Assembly: GCF_900079775.1 (NCBI RefSeq)
Contig: NZ_LT556038.1
Span: 665,754-729,753 of the forward strand
From: Leyella lascolaii
Lineage (GTDB): Bacteria; Bacteroidota; Bacteroidia; Bacteroidales; Bacteroidaceae
Direction: 5' to 3'
Length of the DNA: 64,000 nucleotides
In this document: in pieces, positions 45,593-54,734 of the stretch
Layout: each line of letters begins with the position of its first letter
Numbering within the stretch: position 1 is the first letter of the stretch
The notes under the pieces: generated by a model
The model's input: the letters and a program-made list of their open reading frames with translations, nothing else
Databases searched by the model: none
Told to the model about the DNA's origin: nothing
Program-made: the position numbers and the translations under genes

Positions 45593-48529
45593 TCACATTA
45601 TCACTTTCCTGCCGTCTTCCTTTATATAAATTCCGCGCTGCGGAGAGGACACTCTCTGTCCTGAGACATTGTAATAGACACTGTCCCCGCCATCATCCGA
45701 CGTAATGCCTCTTATATCATCAAGCACGTCACAGGACACTTCAAGCACCGTATAGCTCCTCGCTTCAAGCGTCATCCGCATGCCATCCGGCTTACTTTCG
45801 CGCGGGACAATCTTCTCCGGCTCGTGCGGAGTGTTCGTGTCTGTAAGGTCTCCGTAAAGAGACAGTCTCCTGATATTGACTGTCTTGCCGGCGTTCCGCA
45901 TGTCTATCTCGACCGGTATGTCAGCAGAAGAAGTGTTCACAATGTGCATTACTACGGTGCGACCGTCCTCACTGCGTGTCGCTGTCATATTGATGTTGCG
46001 GTTTCTGCACGCACTTCTTATAAGAAGCGGCTGGTGATGTGAGGCAGCCATCTGCTGCGCGTAATACGGAGGCTGGCACCATGACATGTGGCTGTTGAAG
46101 AATATCTGCCCCTGATTCCATTCGTTGTCGTTCTGCAGATAAGGCTGCAAAGCGTTGGCGGGACTGTCGAGCTGCACGAATCCGTCCATCCTTCTGACGG
46201 TGTTGAGAACAATGGCATGGCTTAGCGCACGGTGCATATTGTGAGTATTGCCGTTCTCTTCAAGTATGGCACATTTCATTGTTGTCTGCGGATTCCAGCC
46301 GAGGAACATGCTCCGCATGGTCTTCAGCTCGGTCTCGACCGCACGCGCCTGGTCTGTCTCATCCGTCCATGGATGGTAGTCCCACAACGCCGCCTTACCG
46401 TCAAGAGCCCTGAACACATATTCCATAAGCTCCGGTTCGTCCTGCCGCCACCACGCCGCGTTTATGAACTGAAGCTCCGGATAAAGAGGACGTATGGCAT
46501 TGTAGAAGGCGAGAAACCTCTCCACGTAATGCTCATATGCGGCAAACGACTCGTCACCGATGTTTTCCTCGTTTCCTATCTCGATATATTTCACACCGTA
46601 AGGTTTGAGCTCCTCCAGCAAGGCGAGGACATCCTGAGGGTCGTCTTCGATATTTATGCTGAACGTGGGTTCCGTTCCTATCTTACGCGCAAAGTCCACA
46701 AACTCGATTATTCCGAATCCGTTCGTACTGTAGCGATACCAGTGTCCCTTGTATGGAGGACGTTTGTCGCGCGGTCCCATCATGTTTTTCACTCTGTATT
46801 CCGGAGCGTTTATCATTGTCCCTCCGTATCTAAGGAAAGTAAGCCGCTCGTTAATGAAGTCCTGAGTAAGGTCAGCTCTGTAAGGATAACTTTCAGTATG
46901 GAGCACCGCCATGTCCACCCACATGGAGCCTTCCCCGCCAAGTGCCACGACGAAACGTGCGTTGTTGTCGGTCGCATCAGGTGTCATCCCGAAATCGAAC
47001 CGTTTCCACTCCGTGCCGAGTCCGCTTATCTCCTTACGGCAATATTCCACACTTCCGTCCGCACTCTGCAATGCCACGTAAGCCGTCTCCGCATCACCTT
47101 TCAGATATACGTATCCTGACATACGCTCCCCGGCAGTTATTCCGATGCCCCACTTGTTCAGTCCGAAATTGCATATGCCGTCATCCTCGGAGCCGCTGAC
47201 CTTCTGTGAGTACGTGCCGTTGAACGCCTGAGTGCCGTCGTGAGTGTAAACGCCGTCACCGACTGGCATCCACATGCCGCTGACACCAGTCGGAACGCTT
47301 CTCAGAGCGACCGTCTCACCATTGAGACTGATATTGCGGAAGCTCGCCGGACCGTCGAAAGTACGCAGTCCAACCTTGCCTTTCATCAGCGGACTGTGCT
47401 CATCCACATACTCATATACGTTCTTACCGTTGAGCCAAACGGAAAATGTGTTTCCTGAGAAATTGACCCGCAGCCTGTTCCAGTCAGATGAATCGAACGA
47501 CAGCTGTACGTTTTCTATCGGCTGCCAGTCATGGTCGTGCTTTCCGATAACAAGCGCGTGGTCGTCCGCATCAAGACTTATCTCATATCCTCTGAAAGCG
47601 TCCGCACCGTCGTCCGCATCCGATACGCCTATTATAAAACCCGAAATGGAACGCTCACCGTCCATCCTCACGTCAGCCTCAACCGACCCTTCCTGCATGT
47701 CGCGGCTCTGATATACCGCCTTGGCAAATGCTGAAGTATATGTCCTCATGACGTTATCCTCAACCGTCCAGCAATCATCATAACGTCTGAAATTCTCGAC
47801 ATCGTCAGCCATCGCCATGAATTCTATCTTACTGCCGTCTACCTGCAGATTCCTGAAACTTGCCGAACCGCCATAGCTTCTCAACCCCACATATCCGCCT
47901 TCCAATGGATTTGACGAGTCCTCATAATCGTATATCCTGTCGCCGTTAAGGAAAACCGAGAGCCTGCCTCCGTCAAAATCCACACGCAGCCTGTTCCATT
48001 CCTCGGGGCTAACAGTCAGAGGCACCTCCGCCACAGGCTGCCAGTTGTTCTCATGCTTGCCCACAACGAGCCTGCGCTCCGCAGCATTTACGCTCACCTC
48101 ATAGCCGTTGAAAGCGTCGGCTCCGTCCGCAGCACCGCTCACGTTGATGATGAAGCCCGCGATGGCAGACGCTCCGTCAACACGCATGTCCACCTCCACA
48201 GAGGCGTCATTCAGACTGCGCTCCTGCCAGACAATCTTCCCGAAACCGTCTGTGTCAAGCCTCAGCACACCGTCCTCCACAAACCATGGGGTGTCGTAAG
48301 ACGCAAAACCGCTTACCGAAGAGAACGCGGGCTCCTCAAAACTCTCACCGAATATGCGCTGGTCATACAGTCCGCCGTATATCTCATGATTCACATCCTC
48401 GGCTCCGGCACCGTATATCAGTTTGGGAACAGAGCCTTCAATACGGGACGCGTCCACCGTGATGACGGTCTGTGCAGGCAACTTCAAAGTGGCTGTAAAC
48501 GCCAACAAAGCAACAATAATATTCTTCAT
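45593..48529 (-). CDS. GH51 alpha-L-arabinofuranosidase with two inserted concanavalin-like modules
   Basis: 978 aa. Signal peptide 1-19. The GH51 N-terminal stretch (SVPKLIYGAGAEDVNHEIYGGLYD, residues 33-56) is separated from the rest by two repeated ~160-residue modules (~75-232 and ~243-404). They share FGKIVWQ/FAKAVYQ, GYEVSVN/GYEISLD, EWNRLRV/DWNRLRV and GLRSYGGSASFRN/GLRTFDGPASFRN. The barrel follows with acid/base Glu654 in IEIGNEEN and the nucleophile in AILEENGN (Glu757). The end YYNVSGQRVSSPQRGIYI is the short tail motif. Acts on arabinan or arabinoxylan side chains outside the inner membrane. Upstream promoter 48593-48600 is shared with an operator-like dyad. Confidence 0.9.
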   Translation of the reverse strand: MKNIIVALLAFTATLKLPAQTVITVDASRIEGSVPKLIYGAGAEDVNHEIYGGLYDQRIFGESFEEPAFSSVSGFASYDTPWFVEDGVLRLDTDGFGKIVWQERSLNDASVEVDMRVDGASAIAGFIINVSGAADGADAFNGYEVSVNAAERRLVVGKHENNWQPVAEVPLTVSPEEWNRLRVDFDGGRLSVFLNGDRIYDYEDSSNPLEGGYVGLRSYGGSASFRNLQVDGSKIEFMAMADDVENFRRYDDCWTVEDNVMRTYTSAFAKAVYQSRDMQEGSVEADVRMDGERSISGFIIGVSDADDGADAFRGYEISLDADDHALVIGKHDHDWQPIENVQLSFDSSDWNRLRVNFSGNTFSVWLNGKNVYEYVDEHSPLMKGKVGLRTFDGPASFRNISLNGETVALRSVPTGVSGMWMPVGDGVYTHDGTQAFNGTYSQKVSGSEDDGICNFGLNKWGIGITAGERMSGYVYLKGDAETAYVALQSADGSVEYCRKEISGLGTEWKRFDFGMTPDATDNNARFVVALGGEGSMWVDMAVLHTESYPYRADLTQDFINERLTFLRYGGTMINAPEYRVKNMMGPRDKRPPYKGHWYRYSTNGFGIIEFVDFARKIGTEPTFSINIEDDPQDVLALLEELKPYGVKYIEIGNEENIGDESFAAYEHYVERFLAFYNAIRPLYPELQFINAAWWRQDEPELMEYVFRALDGKAALWDYHPWTDETDQARAVETELKTMRSMFLGWNPQTTMKCAILEENGNTHNMHRALSHAIVLNTVRRMDGFVQLDSPANALQPYLQNDNEWNQGQIFFNSHMSWCQPPYYAQQMAASHHQPLLIRSACRNRNINMTATRSEDGRTVVMHIVNTSSADIPVEIDMRNAGKTVNIRRLSLYGDLTDTNTPHEPEKIVPRESKPDGMRMTLEARSYTVLEVSCDVLDDIRGITSDDGGDSVYYNVSGQRVSSPQRGIYIKEDGRKVIM

Positions 48530-48592
48530 AAAGCTGTCTGGTTTTTGATTCTGTTATGAAAGTAACGGTTAATAATAACTCCAATCGCACCA

Positions 48593-48635
48593 CAAATATA
48601 GCGGAAATATTCCATACTGATACGAACTGGTATGG
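48593..48635 (-). promoter_or_regulatory. Promoter of GH51-GH127 with an operator-like dyad over the -33 region
   Basis: Minus strand -7 box TATATTTG (48600-48593). At 48612-48635 the dyad CCATAC-12-GTATGG with a partly symmetric core (TGATAC/GAACTG) covers where the -33 element would be. The divergent GntR/LacI-hybrid gene is the obvious candidate for binding. Confidence 0.5.
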
Positions 48636-48743
48636 TTTTTAATTTTTTATAACATTCTTATTATCAACCGGAATTATAATTACAATGTCTTATTTAAGCA
48701 AATTAAACAATGTGAATAAGTCCGCTTTACAGAATATTATACG

Positions 48744-48751
48744 TATATTTG
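48744..48751 (+). promoter_or_regulatory. Promoter -7 box of the GntR/LacI-hybrid regulator
   Basis: TATATTTG, 41 bp before the start codon at 48792. The same box word as the divergent GH51 promoter. Confidence 0.5.
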
Positions 48752-48791
48752 CACACGACAAGATATGTGTATAACATATAATAAAGAAAGA

Positions 48792-49769
48792 ATGATACAG
48801 AACGAATCCAAATACAAGCTGGTGGTAAACCATGTGATAGACGGCATAAACAGCGGTGAGATAAACAAAGGCGACCGTCTGCCGTCAATCAACGAGTACC
48901 GCCACATGTTCAATCTGTCACGCGACACGGTGTTCGCAGGTATAAAAGAGCTCAAGGCACACGGCATAATATCGTCCGCACCGGGCGTAGGCTACTTCGT
49001 GAGCAACGTGCGTCTGAACCTCAGACAGAACATTTTTCTGCTCTTCAATGAGATGAACTCATTCAAGCAGGAGCTGTACAACGCCTTCATGTCGGGTCTC
49101 GACAAAGACGACAAGGTGGACCTGCAGTTCCACAACTACAACAGGCGCGTGTTCGAGACACTTCTCCGCGAGGCAAACGGGAAATACACCACATACGTGC
49201 TCATGCCAGGCAAGTTTCAGGGACTGGCTCCGCTGCTCGACAGCCTCAACGGCAGAGTGTTCCTGCTCGACCATTACCACAATGAGCTTCGGGGACGCTA
49301 CTCCGGTGTAGGACAGAACTTTGAGGACGACACATACAACGCCCTTGTCTCGGAACTGCCTCGCCTGCGCAGATACAAACGCATATGCATGATACAGAGC
49401 GAGGCTAAAGAGCCATACGAACGGTTCACCGGACTTCAGAGATTCGCACGCGAGAACGGTTTTGAATGCAGATACATGAACGGATTCAACGGCAAGCACA
49501 TCACCATGGCAGACCTGTTCATAATAGCAAACGACACCGATCTTGTCAAAGTACTGAAACAGGCGGCGCGGCAGAACATGGAGCCGGGACGCGAATTCGG
49601 CATCATATCCTACAACGACACCACGCTCAAGGAGATTCTTGCCGGCGGCATAGCGACACTGTCGACAGACTTCAGGAAAATGGGAAAGACAATGGCGTCG
49701 CTTCTCAAACGCAAGGAGATAGTGAACATAGACAACGACTGGAACCTGACAATACGCAAATCGCTGTGA
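48792..49769 (+). CDS. GntR-type DNA-binding / LacI-type sensor regulator (AraR-like plan)
   Basis: 325 aa from the ATG at 48792; an ATG at 48765 is too close to the promoter. The N-terminal GntR winged helix (~8-72, GEINKGDRLPSINEYRHMF, LSRDTVFAGIKELKAHGII) precedes a periplasmic-binding-protein fold (~82-325, NIFLLFNEM, YVLMPGK, IGIISYNDT-like GIISYND, GIATLSTDFRKMG). This joining of GntR and LacI halves is that of Bacillus AraR and some Bacteroidetes sugar regulators. It is divergent from GH51-GH127, so an arabinose- or arabino-oligosaccharide-responsive repressor is the best guess. Confidence 0.87.
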   Translation: MIQNESKYKLVVNHVIDGINSGEINKGDRLPSINEYRHMFNLSRDTVFAGIKELKAHGIISSAPGVGYFVSNVRLNLRQNIFLLFNEMNSFKQELYNAFMSGLDKDDKVDLQFHNYNRRVFETLLREANGKYTTYVLMPGKFQGLAPLLDSLNGRVFLLDHYHNELRGRYSGVGQNFEDDTYNALVSELPRLRRYKRICMIQSEAKEPYERFTGLQRFARENGFECRYMNGFNGKHITMADLFIIANDTDLVKVLKQAARQNMEPGREFGIISYNDTTLKEILAGGIATLSTDFRKMGKTMASLLKRKEIVNIDNDWNLTIRKSL

Positions 49770-49881
49770 CATAAGCATGAGTATATCCCTCAATGACCAT
49801 TGTCCGGCACTGCCGTCCGCATCATTCTCCGCCGTGAGAGACACCCATCCGTGTAGGGAAAGCATCAGTCCGGACACAAAG

Positions 49882-49918
49882 AAAAAACGTGTGCACGGTA
49901 TCACACCATACACACGTT
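49882..49918 (-). terminator. Rho-independent terminator after fabH
   Basis: On the minus strand AACGTGTG (49918-49911) and CACACGTT (49893-49886), with GGT/ACC pairing inside the loop, are followed by TTTTTTC. It lies 30 bp after the fabH stop. Confidence 0.8.
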
Positions 49919-49949
49919 CATAAAGTGTTTAATCTATGATTCACTAAAA

Positions 49950-50969
49950 TTATCTTGCCTCAGCGACCTTGTCGCCGTCGTAAGCCCACTTATAGAATGA
50001 CGCTCCGTGAACGAAACCGGCTCCGAACGCCGTGAATATCACATTGTCGCCTTTCTTGAGCTGCTTCTCGAAATCCCACAGAGCAAGCGGAATAGTGGCT
50101 GCACTCGTATTGCCGTAGTGCTGAATGTTCACCATAACCTTCTCCATAGGTATTCCCACACGTTTTGTCACAGCCTCGATGATGCGCATGTTCGCCTCAT
50201 GAGGGATGACCCATTTCACGTCGTCGGCAGTCAGGTTGTTGTTCTCCATCACTTTGAGCACGTCGTCGCCCATGTTGGTCACGGCATAGCGGAACACCGT
50301 GCGACCCTCCTGATACAGGTAGTGCAGACGATGGTTCACAGTGAAATGAGAAGCGGGACAAACCGAGCCTCCGGCTTTCATGTGAAGGAACGGCAGTCCG
50401 AGCCCGTCGGTACGGAAGAAAGTGTTCTGCACACCTACGTTCTCCTCCTCCGTCGCCTCAACGAGTACGGCACCCGCACCGTCTCCGAAGAGCACACAGG
50501 TGGTGCGGTCGCGATAGTCGACGAGCGACGACATCTTGTCCGCTCCGATGACAATCACTTTCCTGTAGCGTCCGCACTGAATCATCGATGCCGCCTGGTC
50601 GAGTCCGTAAAGGAATCCGCAGCACGCAGCCTCGAGGTCGAACGCGAATGCGTTCTTAAGTCCCAGCTTACCCAGAACGATAGATGCCGTTGACGGGAAC
50701 TTATAGTCAGGCGTTGTGGTGCACACAATGATGGCATCGATGCTGTCCGGATCTGTCCCGGTCTTTTTGAGCAGCTGCTTGGCAGCCTTGCGCGCCAGAT
50801 AGCTTGTTCCCAGTCCTTCCTCCGTGAGGATGTGACGTTCCTTTATACCGACGCGAGTCATTATCCACTCGTCGCTCGTGTCAACCATGCGCGAAAGTTC
50901 CTCGTTGTTGAGGACATAATCGGGCACGTATCCTCCGATGCCGGTGATTATCGCGTTGATCTTTCCCAT
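49950..50969 (-). CDS. fabH: 3-oxoacyl-ACP synthase III (FabH)
   Basis: 339 aa thiolase fold. Catalytic Cys116 in EAACCGFL, His in WVIPHEANMRI, Asn in YGNTSAATIP. It starts fatty acid synthesis by condensing acetyl-CoA (or a branched acyl-CoA) with malonyl-ACP; branched primers are common in the phylum. It begins 3 bp after rpmF. In other Bacteroidales era and der follow directly; here a terminator and the regulator gene come next. Confidence 0.96.
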   Translation of the reverse strand: MGKINAIITGIGGYVPDYVLNNEELSRMVDTSDEWIMTRVGIKERHILTEEGLGTSYLARKAAKQLLKKTGTDPDSIDAIIVCTTTPDYKFPSTASIVLGKLGLKNAFAFDLEAACCGFLYGLDQAASMIQCGRYRKVIVIGADKMSSLVDYRDRTTCVLFGDGAGAVLVEATEEENVGVQNTFFRTDGLGLPFLHMKAGGSVCPASHFTVNHRLHYLYQEGRTVFRYAVTNMGDDVLKVMENNNLTADDVKWVIPHEANMRIIEAVTKRVGIPMEKVMVNIQHYGNTSAATIPLALWDFEKQLKKGDNVIFTAFGAGFVHGASFYKWAYDGDKVAEAR

Positions 50970-50972
50970 CTA

Positions 50973-51158
50973 TTATTCAGCAACTTCCTTTACGATAGCC
51001 ACCTTGCCTCTGTAATATCCGCAAGTCGGGCATACTGTATGATAAACATAATAAGCGCCGCAGTTGGGGCATACTGCCAGTGTCGGTGCCACTGCCTTAT
51101 CATGGGTTCTTCTTTTAAGTGTACGAGTCTTTGACTGTCTTCTTTTAGGATGTGCCAT
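50973..51158 (-). CDS. rpmF: 50S ribosomal protein L32
   Basis: 61 aa. MAHPKRRQSKTRTLKRRTH start and the zinc-ribbon cysteines CPNC and CPTC (residues 30-33 and 43-46) identify L32. DUF177 precedes it by 6 bp and fabH follows by 3 bp, the standard arrangement. Confidence 0.98.
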   Translation of the reverse strand: MAHPKRRQSKTRTLKRRTHDKAVAPTLAVCPNCGAYYVYHTVCPTCGYYRGKVAIVKEVAE

Positions 51159-51164
51159 TTTCTT

Positions 51165-51698
51165 TTAATCTTTAATTATTGTTTTTAATTTTTCCAGTTC
51201 ACTCCAGCGCGGATCCACCGCCTTGACGCCGTCCTCCTCGCTGCTTCGGGCAGCCGAGTGCTCTTCGAGAGCCTTTATCATGACAGGATTGCATTTGCCA
51301 GGTGCATGCACGTGTCTGACGGGAACGGCAAGAGCAATGAATTCGTATATGAGCCACGCCACGTCGAGAACGCCTTCGTTCTCATCCACTATGACGAGGT
51401 TTTCGTCTTCCGAACATTCCTCACCAAACTTAGCCACGATGTGTCTTTGCGCCTCAACAGGCTGTTCCATATCATCAAGGCACAGGTCGCATGCTACTGT
51501 AACCGTGCCTGAAATGGAGAAGTCCAGCTCGTAATGAACGGACGAGCGACGCACGTCAAGACGCACATGCACATTGCCTCCGCCTACTTCCGAACCGCCA
51601 ACGGCACTGAAGTAAGCATCGCCGAGGTCATACTGAAACGTCGTGACACCGGTCTCCAACCCTTTCAAATCTATTTTAAAAGACTCCAAGCTGAACAT
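51165..51698 (-). CDS. DUF177 (YceD-like) protein
   Basis: 177 aa from the ATG at 51698 (MFSLESFKID); a longer frame to 51749 is not supported because it adds only a low-complexity start. The conserved CDLCL motif (~82-86) and acidic central part are present. YceD/DUF177 proteins are almost always upstream of rpmF and are linked to 23S rRNA handling in plants and bacteria. A promoter lies at 51789-51796. Confidence 0.9.
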   Translation of the reverse strand: MFSLESFKIDLKGLETGVTTFQYDLGDAYFSAVGGSEVGGGNVHVRLDVRRSSVHYELDFSISGTVTVACDLCLDDMEQPVEAQRHIVAKFGEECSEDENLVIVDENEGVLDVAWLIYEFIALAVPVRHVHAPGKCNPVMIKALEEHSAARSSEEDGVKAVDPRWSELEKLKTIIKD

Positions 51699-51788
51699 CG
51701 GGCTATAAGGATAGTCTGTGCAGACACTGCCGGAACTGTGAAACAGCATGCCTCACGGGCACGTCGGGCGATGTCTGCCTTTGGGATG

Positions 51789-51796
51789 CAAAGTTA
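51789..51796 (-). promoter_or_regulatory. Promoter -7 box of the DUF177-rpmF-fabH operon
   Basis: Minus strand TAACTTTG, leader about 85 nt. A second TTTG lies directly upstream of it, too near to be a -33 element. Confidence 0.55.
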
Positions 51797-52097
51797 CAAA
51801 TTATTTTCATACCAGCATATAAAAAAGCGAAAAATCATGTTATTTAAGTATCTGACACCGATAACGGGCCGTGTTTGCCGCTCCTTTTCGCACACTTGGG
51901 CAGAAACGTGCAACCAAAACCGGCCGCCCGAACGTCAAAAACAGCCAAACGGTAATGACGCGCCGGCAGGAGCATCCCCCACCCTGCGTGCGCACGTATT
52001 TGCAAATTTCCGTTAACATCCATTCACATTCCGTACACTGGATTTAACACATTATTTTCCCGATTACAGAGAAATTCCGTACGCCGGTCGCTCTCCG

Positions 52098-52280
52098 GAA
52101 AGCCCGTTCCGTACATTCCGCATAGCGACACCGCGCTGACGGTCTTGCGAAAGAGCCCGTTTCACGCTCTGATATTAACTGTTTTAGGGCCTGATATGCA
52201 CCATATCACCACCTGAAACGGCCCGTATCGGAGTGCAATAAAGGCTCTTTCGCAGGACGAAGAAAATACCATCGGAATAT
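52098..52280. repeat. 22-bp-period degenerate array (array 4)
   Basis: Units at 52149 (GAAAGAGCCCGTTTCACG...), 52171, 52193, 52215 (GAAACGGCCCGTATCGG...) and 52237 (AATAAAGGCTCTTTCGC...) are in phase. Another good unit at 52098 (GAAAGCCCGTTCCG...) is offset by 7 bp. It lies in the 1-kb divergent gap between DUF177 and the DUF4091 gene; the rest of that gap is AT-rich with no gene. Confidence 0.75.
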
Positions 52281-52567
52281 CATCTCCGGTAAATCACTAT
52301 CTGTCAACAACTTACAAAGACTCGTCATTTTTACGATTTTCCGCACAAAATCCTGTCACGGACGATTTCACGAGAATTTTACGCAAATTTCTCGATGAAA
52401 ATTTAACTTTTCCGACCGTGCTTTTTGTTTTTTTATATCTCTGCGGATGGTCTGACGGAGAATGTCCACCCGTGCCGTCGCTGTCACTCACCGGCCGCAC
52501 ATCATGAACAGAAATGAGAGCCGTATGAAGCCATACGGATAATTTAAATTAAAAAACATATCATCCT

Positions 52568-52599
52568 TTTGCGCAAGTTGTTGTATTTCATTACCTTTG
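52568..52599 (+). promoter_or_regulatory. Promoter of the DUF4091 gene
   Basis: TTTG (52568-52571), 20 bp, TACCTTTG (52592-52599), followed by TATAAT. Leader about 115 nt. One of the two best consensus matches on the plus strand. Confidence 0.8.
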
Positions 52600-52723
52600 T
52601 ATAATACACAAGACTGCGGGCGGAAAGACACAGAACAGAACACCATTCCGCCAAGATGCACGCATCTTTTCATGCCGATAAAAGGAAACCAACATACTAA
52701 CCCTCAAAAACAATAATGCCAAC

Positions 52724-54487
52724 ATGAAACCAGAACCTATCAGAAAAAGACGGACGGCAATGCTCGCCGCGCTGTTAGCAGGCGCGCTGTGCGCGTTCGG
52801 ACAAGCAACGACAGACTACAACGAACTGCCCAACCCCACCGCAACAGACGCCAAGGCATGGAGCGCGGTGAAGAAAGTCACCGCAGGATGGGGCGACACC
52901 GACACCCGTTACAACAAGGAACTGCCCGCAAAGGCCACCGCCGGGAGCATCAGTCTCACGGCATGGCGGGGCGAGAAAGTGTCGGCGCAGCTCGCCGTGA
53001 GCACGCCGGAGAAACTTTCCGCGCTCACCTTCGAGGCAGGCGACCTCACCGGCTCAGCCTCAACAATAAGCAAGGCGAACGTACGGACGGCCTTCGTGAG
53101 ATATGTCATGGCGGACGAACTGCAGAAGGACGGACAGAACACGTGCGGCGGACGCAATCAGGATGAGTACAGACATTTTCTCGTGGCCGACCCGATAGAC
53201 CATATTACGCGTCAACTCGACATGGAGCCCAACACCACCCGCTGCGGATGGGTGAGCATAAGCGTGCCGCAGAATGCCAAGGCAGGCACATATCGCGGCA
53301 CCGTAGAGGTGAAGGCCGACGGCAAAACGATAGCGTCACTGCGCCTCAACCTGAAGGTGACTAACCGTACACTGCCTTCAGCCAAAGACTGGAAATTCCA
53401 CTTAGACCTATGGCAGAATCCTTACGCCGTGGTCCGTTACTACAACGTGGAGCCGTTCAGCGACGAGCACTTCAGACTCATGCGCCCGATAATGCAGCTC
53501 TACGCCGACGCCGGCGGCAAGGCCATCACCGTGCCGATGATGCACCGTCCGTGGAACGGACAGACCTACGACGCCTTCCCGAGCATGATAACGTGGATGA
53601 AGAAGGCCGACGGCACATGGGCGTTCGACTACACGGCGTTCGACAAATGGGTGGAGTTCATGATGAGTCTCGGCGTGAAAAAACAGATAAGCTGCTACTC
53701 CATGATTCCGTGGAAGCTCTCTTTCTCTTACCTCGATCAGGCCACCAACTCGTTCAAAGCCATCGACGCCAATCCCGGCGACAAGGCCTACGAACAGCTG
53801 TGGACGGAGATGCTTCGCTCGTTCGCCGCTCATCTGAAAGAGAAGGGATGGTTCGACATCACCCACATAGCCATGGACGAACGCCAGCTGAAGGACATGC
53901 TCGCAACGCTCGAGGTGATACGCAAGGCAGACAGCGGCTTCAAGGTGGCGCTCGCAGGCTCATATCACAAGGAACTTGAGGACAAACTTGACGACTACTG
54001 CGTGATAATAAACGAGAAATTCCCTGCCGAAACCGTAGCCAGCCGCCGCGCCGCAGGCATGAACACCACGTTCTACACATGCTGCACACCGCCACGCCCC
54101 AACACCTTCATACAGAGTCCGCCGGCAGAGTCGGAGTGGCTGGCATGGCACAGCGCAAAGGAAGACCTCGACGGATATCTGCGCTGGGCGTTCAACAGCT
54201 GGACCGCAAGTCCGCTCACCGATGCATGCTTCACCGCATGGCCGGCCGGCGACCCGTTCCTTGTCTATCCCGACGGCCGCAGTTCCATAAGGTTTGAGCG
54301 TATGGCAGAGGGCATACAGCAGTATGAGAAAGTGCGCCTGCTGAAGGAGGAAGCCCGCAGCAAAGGCAACAAGTCGATGCTGAAGAAGATAGAAAACATA
54401 CTGTCGGCGTTCGACGAGAAACTGCTTGACCAGACAACGGCCACCGAAGCCGTGAACAGGGCGAAGGCTGCCATAAACAGACTATGA
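52724..54487 (+). CDS. DUF4091 secreted glycoside hydrolase-like protein (GH123-related)
   Basis: 587 aa. Signal peptide ~1-27 (MLAALLAGALCAFGQA). An N-terminal beta-sandwich (~45-210, RGEKVSAQLAV, GTVEVKADGKTIA) leads into a barrel with the DUF4091 phrases HLDLWQNPYAVVRYYNVEPFSDEHF and ITHIAMDERQL. The adjacent Asp-Glu of MDE matches the catalytic pair of GH123 beta-N-acetylgalactosaminidases, where the neighbouring acetamido group takes part. A C-terminal helical part ends at 587. Exported, probably acting on host-type or bacterial GalNAc/GlcNAc glycans; not proven. Stands alone, flanked by a promoter and a terminator. Confidence 0.85.
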   Translation: MKPEPIRKRRTAMLAALLAGALCAFGQATTDYNELPNPTATDAKAWSAVKKVTAGWGDTDTRYNKELPAKATAGSISLTAWRGEKVSAQLAVSTPEKLSALTFEAGDLTGSASTISKANVRTAFVRYVMADELQKDGQNTCGGRNQDEYRHFLVADPIDHITRQLDMEPNTTRCGWVSISVPQNAKAGTYRGTVEVKADGKTIASLRLNLKVTNRTLPSAKDWKFHLDLWQNPYAVVRYYNVEPFSDEHFRLMRPIMQLYADAGGKAITVPMMHRPWNGQTYDAFPSMITWMKKADGTWAFDYTAFDKWVEFMMSLGVKKQISCYSMIPWKLSFSYLDQATNSFKAIDANPGDKAYEQLWTEMLRSFAAHLKEKGWFDITHIAMDERQLKDMLATLEVIRKADSGFKVALAGSYHKELEDKLDDYCVIINEKFPAETVASRRAAGMNTTFYTCCTPPRPNTFIQSPPAESEWLAWHSAKEDLDGYLRWAFNSWTASPLTDACFTAWPAGDPFLVYPDGRSSIRFERMAEGIQQYEKVRLLKEEARSKGNKSMLKKIENILSAFDEKLLDQTTATEAVNRAKAAINRL

Positions 54488-54514
54488 CGCCGCCGGCACA
54501 CTGCGACAATATGC

Positions 54515-54557
54515 GAAGACCGTGGCACTGAGGTTCTCAGCCCGTGCCACGGTCTTC
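54515..54557 (+). terminator. Stem-loop after the DUF4091 gene
   Basis: GAAGACCGTGGCAC (54515-54528) and GTGCCACGGTCTTC (54544-54557) form a perfect 14-bp stem; the loop contains CTGAG...CTCAG. The T-tract after it is short (TTCGTTAT). The following 175 bp to the M56 gene show nothing further. Confidence 0.75.
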
Positions 54558-54734
54558 TTCGTTATACATTCCGCAGCGATATGCATGCCGCCACCGTGCC
54601 GCAGCCATGCCCGTATCGCGCAGAATAAATATTATGACCTACTATGATGAAACGTAAAATCCATCTGTCCGTCCCATACGCCGTGCGCCGGAGACAGACA
54701 GATGTTGCAGGGTTCCGATCAACGGAATTGCGGA

